A stretch of 32,687 bases of DNA from Clostridia bacterium (GTDB lineage: Bacteria; Bacillota; Clostridia; Oscillospirales; Acutalibacteraceae). The notes under the pieces were generated by a model, which saw nothing but the letters and a program-made list of their open reading frames with translations, had not been told where the DNA came from and did not search any database. Positions within the stretch are counted from its first letter, which is position 1. Each line of letters opens with the position of its first letter. Positions 29,722 to 32,687 of this stretch are shown here, piece by piece. Location: the NCBI GenBank assembly GCA_017503785.1, contig JAFVSK010000007.1, positions 1 to 32,687 of the forward strand, in the 5' to 3' direction. A program made the translations under genes and the position numbers.

Positions 29722-30441
29722 TCAGATATAGAGGGCGTTGTTGTATTTGGTCGGCAGTCCCTCGCGATACAAATGCGAATCCATCGACAATGTGAGAACC
29801 TTGGGAATACAATACCCCTCTCGCTCGGGAAATTCAATCACCGTAATGCCGGTATGGGTCATATCAAAATGCGTGGAAATCATCGGATACGGAATATCCA
29901 ATAAACAGCTTAAAAAGACCAACCCGAATCCTTGATGCGCAAACAGCGCAATGCGTTGATCGTTGGGCTCTTTCACGGCATACTTCCCCGTGTAGCGGAT
30001 ATGCTCGTAGCCCAGGCTCTCAAAGAACTTGTCCATCTCTCGATACACGCGCTCAATGCCGTTTTCATAGCCACCTGCTTTGAGGGCCGGATGATCGAAC
30101 CAGCGGTCACCCAGATCGCGAATTTCCTTACTGTTAAAAAGCTCTGCGATTTTCCGATTGTGAAACAACCACGTTTTGCCGTTTCCCTCGTCTTTTTCTA
30201 TTGTAAACTCCATCCATGCATGCGTTTCATCCGCAAAATCCAAAAGCTCCGGCTCCAGCTTCAGCAACTCACACGTGGGTCTTGCCGTCATAACCGCACG
30301 ATTCGAGGGAGAACTGTATATCTTGTCCAGCCCATGCAGCGCCAACCGCTTTGCCACCGCCTCTGCTTGACGAAGCCCCAACGGTGTTAACGAATTGGGA
30401 CTGTAGATCGGATCACCGTGTCGAATGTAATAGAAAATCAT
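29722..30441 (-). CDS. Histidine phosphatase family protein
   Basis: 239 residues. The product starts MIFYYIRHGDPIYSPNSLTP, with the RHG catalytic motif at 7-9, then LTPLGLRQAEAVAKRL and IYSSPSNRAVMTA; the second His is in IALFAHQGFG. The group includes phosphoglycerate mutase-like and broad phosphomonoesterases; the substrate is unknown. ATG 30441 follows GAGGTGAGTGGC; the longer frame upstream lies in the Dabb gene and is not used. It follows the Dabb gene by 10 nt and is co-transcribed with it. Confidence 0.9.
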   Translation of the reverse strand: MIFYYIRHGDPIYSPNSLTPLGLRQAEAVAKRLALHGLDKIYSSPSNRAVMTARPTCELLKLEPELLDFADETHAWMEFTIEKDEGNGKTWLFHNRKIAELFNSKEIRDLGDRWFDHPALKAGGYENGIERVYREMDKFFESLGYEHIRYTGKYAVKEPNDQRIALFAHQGFGLVFLSCLLDIPYPMISTHFDMTHTGITVIEFPEREGYCIPKVLTLSMDSHLYREGLPTKYNNALYI

Positions 30442-30451
30442 GCCACTCACC

Positions 30452-30745
30452 TCACGCCTCAAAATCCAGGCACAATCTGGTTTGTGTAAACGGGCGAACG
30501 TAGGTATCTGCCACGAACACGTGCTCGGGATGTGTGGTATACCCTTTAAGCGCCGCTTCATTCTCAAACACCGAATACAGCATTACGTCGGCGTTCGACG
30601 ATGGCAAACCATCGGCTTGAACGCGAATCTCAACCAACCCCGGGATCTTGCCGAGCAAGCCCTCAAGACCGTTCTTAATACCGCTTTTAACCGCAGCCGT
30701 GTTGTGCTCCTCTTTCAGCTTCCATAAAATAATATGTTTTACCAT
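30452..30745 (-). CDS. Dabb (stress-responsive alpha/beta barrel) domain protein
   Basis: 97 residues starting MVKHIILWKLKEE, the usual opening of Dabb proteins, with GLLGKIPGLVEIRVQADG, DVMLYSVFENEAALKGY and THPEHVFVADTYVRP. These are small dimeric barrels; some are enzymes of polyketide or aromatic metabolism, but most bacterial ones are uncharacterised. ATG 30745 follows GGAGGGGTGGAAGT. It is the first gene of a two-gene operon behind a good promoter. Confidence 0.9.
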   Translation of the reverse strand: MVKHIILWKLKEEHNTAAVKSGIKNGLEGLLGKIPGLVEIRVQADGLPSSNADVMLYSVFENEAALKGYTTHPEHVFVADTYVRPFTQTRLCLDFEA

Positions 30746-30774
30746 ACTTCCACCCCTCCGTATTCGTTGCATTT

Positions 30775-30803
30775 AGTATAGCATAAAAGCGTTGGAGGCG
30801 CAA
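30775..30803 (-). promoter_or_regulatory. Promoter of the Dabb/histidine-phosphatase operon
   Basis: Minus strand TTGCGC (30798-30803), 17-nt spacer, TATACT (30775-30780). Confidence 0.72.
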
Positions 30804-30828
30804 GGGTGAAGCCATTTATTAACTATTC

Positions 30829-31024
30829 ATCAGCGAACAAAGTGAGCGACTTCATTCTTCATTATTCATTCGGAAATCCGTTCCCTGTTAATGAATAATG
30901 AATGATGAAAAATGAATAGTGAATAGTACAAACAAAAATCCGTCCTCTTACGAGAACGGATTTTCGTTTGGGTGTTTTGAACTTAATGACACGAATAAAC
31001 TGTGCCTGAAAACAGAGAATTTTC
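30829..31024 (-). repeat. 3'-UTR cassette copy 1 (hairpins, terminator and conserved 27-nt block)
   Basis: The plus strand reads ATTCATCAGCGAAC to GCGACTTCATT, then an inverted repeat built of TTCATTATTCATT, a terminator hairpin (AAAATCCGTCCTC / GAGAACGGATTTT, 30935-30964), then a 27-nt block (30970-30996: GGGTGTTTTGAACTTAATGA, then CACGAAT) and CCTGAAAAC. The same order recurs at 32346-32494. On the minus strand each copy lies directly after a gene end, so it works as a duplicated 3'-UTR with terminator. Confidence 0.75.
30935..30964 (-). terminator. Terminator within 3'-UTR cassette copy 1
   Basis: A 13-bp stem with a TTAC loop and A/T-rich flanks. On the minus strand it follows the 131-codon gene ending at 31025 by about 60 nt. 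Confidence 0.75.
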
Positions 31025-31417
31025 TTACATTTGTTTAAATTTATTGTAAGTTATACAATTTACACAATTTTCATCATATTTTTTAAAACTTCTAAAAATA
31101 CCATTATCCAAACCTTCGTCTCCGCGAGGATTTCCTTTAACAACAAAAAGTGTATTTTTATTTTTTTCACTATTAAATTTATAAATAGGAATTTTATCTC
31201 CGCACATATATCCTTTGCCCGAAATTCTCCAAAAAAGCGGCAACTGTTCCCAATAAACAGTATTATCTACAAACTTAATTATGGTTAGTATGTTAGCAAT
31301 CTTTCTTGTAACAATTATTGTATATTCTTTGCCTTCGTGCAATACTGAATATACGTTTACAAATTCTGTTTGGTTAATAAGTTGTTTGTTTTCCTGAAAG
31401 GAATTAAAAAATTTCAA
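31025..31417 (-). CDS. Unknown protein, 130 residues, AT-rich gene
   Basis: The product opens MKFFNSFQENKQLINQTEF and contains NVYSVLHEGKEYTIIVTRK, WRISGKGYMCGDKIPIY and VVKGNPRGDEGLDNGIF, ending NCVNCITYNKFKQM. It is a soluble beta-rich protein with no signal peptide, and its late CVNC pair could bind metal. The start is TTG 31417, chosen because GGAGGG stands seven nt ahead. Codon use is much more AT-rich than the chromosomal genes on the left, suggesting recent transfer. It follows the AraC-type gene on the same strand with a 68-nt gap. Family not recognised. Confidence 0.6.
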   Translation of the reverse strand: MKFFNSFQENKQLINQTEFVNVYSVLHEGKEYTIIVTRKIANILTIIKFVDNTVYWEQLPLFWRISGKGYMCGDKIPIYKFNSEKNKNTLFVVKGNPRGDEGLDNGIFRSFKKYDENCVNCITYNKFKQM

Positions 31418-31485
31418 TACGGTTCCCTCCTTGCACTATTTGTTTAACTTGCATTGTGCAATTAACTAAACAATTTTGAATCTTA

Positions 31486-32199
31486 TTATTTGCTAATTAT
31501 AAATTCTCTCGTTGACGGCATATCCCGCCATATCGTTCCATCCGCAACATAATATTTTCTATCTATCGTTCCCATCCTTGTATGGTAATCAATAACAAAC
31601 ACCTGTCCGATTTCAATATTGATTGGAGGATAGTTATTGTATGGCAACACCTCGTTGCACTTCTCACATTTTTCAAATGCACTATTTACATTTTCAAGTC
31701 TCCAAAACTCTCGTTTCGTAGCATAATCAGACCAGCTCGACATATCTTGTTCACCGAAATAACTTGCTACATATTCTTTTCCGTTTATTGTTATCTTACC
31801 TTTATTCACTACATCAATTACGCCTTCCGCACTTATTTTATAAACCAGACGTGGAAACACATTTAGAACTACATCGCTTTTGTTTGCAAAACTCGGGTTA
31901 AACCCATGAAAAGATTGAAACGCTCTTGCAAAAGACACAGGAGAATTATATCCATATTTTAATGCAACATCGACAACCTTGATATTATCATTTCTCAATT
32001 CTATGCCCGCAAGCGTTAACCTACGGTTGCGTATATAATCCGAAATATTGATATCCGCTATCAAAGAAAAGATTCTCCCTACATCGTAATACGAACAACA
32101 AGCAATCTTTTCAATTGTCTTTGGCTCTATAGATTCCGTTAAATGACTTTCTATATAGTCTATCACCAAGTTTAGTTTTTCAGCAACATTTTCCATCAT
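31486..32199 (-). CDS. AraC-family transcriptional regulator with unusual C-terminal domain
   Basis: 237 residues. The DNA-binding domain is N-terminal (about 8-105) with both helix-turn-helix units: TIEKIACCSYYDVGRIFSLI and VDVALKYGYNSPVSFARAFQ, then FHGFNPS. Residues 115-237 form a ligand-type domain resembling GyrI-like effector domains at its start (PRLVYKI) but with its own features, including CEKCNEVLPYNNYPPINIEI. The layout is like the Rob/SoxS-GyrI group. ATG 32199 and ATG 32196 are both possible behind AAAGGTGGG; the latter has better spacing. The gene is AT-rich like its neighbour. It may control itself and the downstream 131-codon gene. Confidence 0.82.
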   Translation of the reverse strand: MMENVAEKLNLVIDYIESHLTESIEPKTIEKIACCSYYDVGRIFSLIADINISDYIRNRRLTLAGIELRNDNIKVVDVALKYGYNSPVSFARAFQSFHGFNPSFANKSDVVLNVFPRLVYKISAEGVIDVVNKGKITINGKEYVASYFGEQDMSSWSDYATKREFWRLENVNSAFEKCEKCNEVLPYNNYPPINIEIGQVFVIDYHTRMGTIDRKYYVADGTIWRDMPSTREFIISK

Positions 32200-32218
32200 T
32201 ATCCCACCTTTCAGATCA

Positions 32219-32224
32219 AGTATA
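32219..32224 (-). promoter_or_regulatory. Likely extended -10 promoter of the AraC-type gene
   Basis: Minus strand TGATATACT gives an extended -10 (TGn-TATACT) 20 nt before the start codon. A TTGCGA lies 19 nt upstream, a spacing too long to be sure of. Confidence 0.5.
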
Positions 32225-32345
32225 TCACATAAAAGAAACTGTTTCGCAACTTTTTATGCAAAGTATAGTTTTGTAAGTATTCTTATTTTTGTAATTAAGC
32301 TGTTATATTCTTCTATCACATTATAAAAGTAGCAAAGTTGCAATA

Positions 32346-32494
32346 ATTATTCATCAGCCGAAGGCGACTTCATTTTTTATGCACCGTTAGGTGCGCTTCA
32401 TTGAAAAAACTCCTTGAGAAAATCTCAAGGAGTTTTTTCTGGGTGTTTCGAACTTAATGACACGAATTGAACGTTCCTGAAAACCTGATTTTCT
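32346..32494 (-). repeat. 3'-UTR cassette copy 2
   Basis: The plus strand reads ATTATTCATCAGCCGAAGGC then GACTTCATT, a terminator hairpin (AAAAAACTCCTTGAGA and its complement, 32404-32438), then the conserved block at 32441-32467 (one mismatch to copy 1 over 27 nt) and CCTGAAAAC. It directly follows the stop of the partial membrane-protein gene on the minus strand. Confidence 0.75.
32404..32438 (-). terminator. Terminator within 3'-UTR cassette copy 2
   Basis: A 16-bp perfect stem with an AAA loop; the arms give a six-T run on each strand. On the minus strand it ends the partial gene at 32495-32687. Confidence 0.82.
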
Positions 32495-32687
32495 TTACTC
32501 AAATCTATTTTTTCTTTGTTTAATCTTTTCTTGAATATGTGCAATAGCAAAAGCTCCTATGGGAGTAAGTGGAATAAATATCCAAAATAAAATTCCCCAA
32601 ACACTGCTTATTACCCAAAGGGTTTTTGAGACCTCAACAATTTCGGCGTGATCACGAACAAAATATTGACCATTTTCTTGATATCCG
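32495..32687 (-). CDS. C-terminal part of a membrane protein (5' end outside window)
   Basis: The minus-strand frame is open from the right edge to TAA 32495-32497. It gives 63 residues: GYQENGQYFVRDHAEIVEV, then a hydrophobic helix region (TLWVISSVWGILFWIFIPL, TPIGAFAIA) and a basic tail ending QRKNRFE. One long or two short TM segments are present. There is no start codon inside the window, so it is easily missed. It is AT-rich like the other genes here. Function unknown. Confidence 0.6.
   Translation of the reverse strand, partial: GYQENGQYFVRDHAEIVEVSKTLWVISSVWGILFWIFIPLTPIGAFAIAHIQEKIKQRKNRFE

Overview
The window looks like chromosomal DNA of a moderately GC-rich anaerobic Firmicute, probably a gut Clostridium-class member near the Oscillospiraceae/Ruminococcaceae. 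The signs are two T-box leaders, Gram-positive ribosome binding sites (GGAGG), an energy-coupling-factor (ECF) vitamin transporter, an NPQTG cell-wall sorting signal, no outer-membrane genes, and an AspRS-GatCAB amidation operon. No rRNA gene, complete insertion sequence or CRISPR array was seen. Assignment to a genus is not possible from the sequence alone.

Layout. 1-255 is the 3' end of a cell-wall-binding repeat protein, facing a solitary trpB (309-1529, minus) that sits behind a strong promoter, a tryptophan-type T-box with its terminator, and a 10-codon reading frame containing a Trp codon. 1981-8378 (minus) is a cobalamin-riboswitch operon: small HNH-repeat protein, EcfT, fused double ATPase, S component, a sortase-anchored DUF4430 protein, and a membrane protein joining an intrinsic-factor-like alpha domain to a DUF4430 beta domain. 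I read this as a bacterial surface B12-capture system built like animal intrinsic factor/transcobalamin and coupled to ECF uptake.

8394-12112 is AT-rich and looks like a graveyard of polymorphic (RHS) toxin cassettes: two RHS-core scraps, a toxin C-terminal stub beside two nearly identical copies of a putative immunity gene, two lipoproteins, a one-TM protein, and repeated copies of a GGGGACGGTTCTGTTGTC element at gene ends. 12322-12741 holds a strong terminator, an array of small hairpins, and a tRNA-Trp/tRNA-Ile2(CAT) pair.

12872-30745 is mostly ordinary chromosome: a leaderless SDR, an OPA/MFS transporter, an epimerase, a three-gene cluster (AAA+ ATPase, ureidoglycolate-lyase-like protein, SGNH hydrolase), a phosphoribosyltransferase-like gene, an AlaX-like editing protein/HAD phosphatase/SulP transporter group, and a T-box-controlled operon aspS-gatC (fused), gatA and gatB. 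The GatA protein lacks both serines of the amidase triad and its N-terminus. After this come a GNAT acetyltransferase and a histidine phosphatase/Dabb pair. 30.8-32.7 kb is again AT-rich: an unknown gene, an AraC-type regulator and a truncated membrane protein gene, with a duplicated 3'-UTR cassette that ends two of the genes.

The strongest leads are the intrinsic-factor-like B12 operon, the AspRS-GatC fusion with a GatA that appears catalytically dead, and the decayed toxin-immunity array with its recurrent junction repeat.
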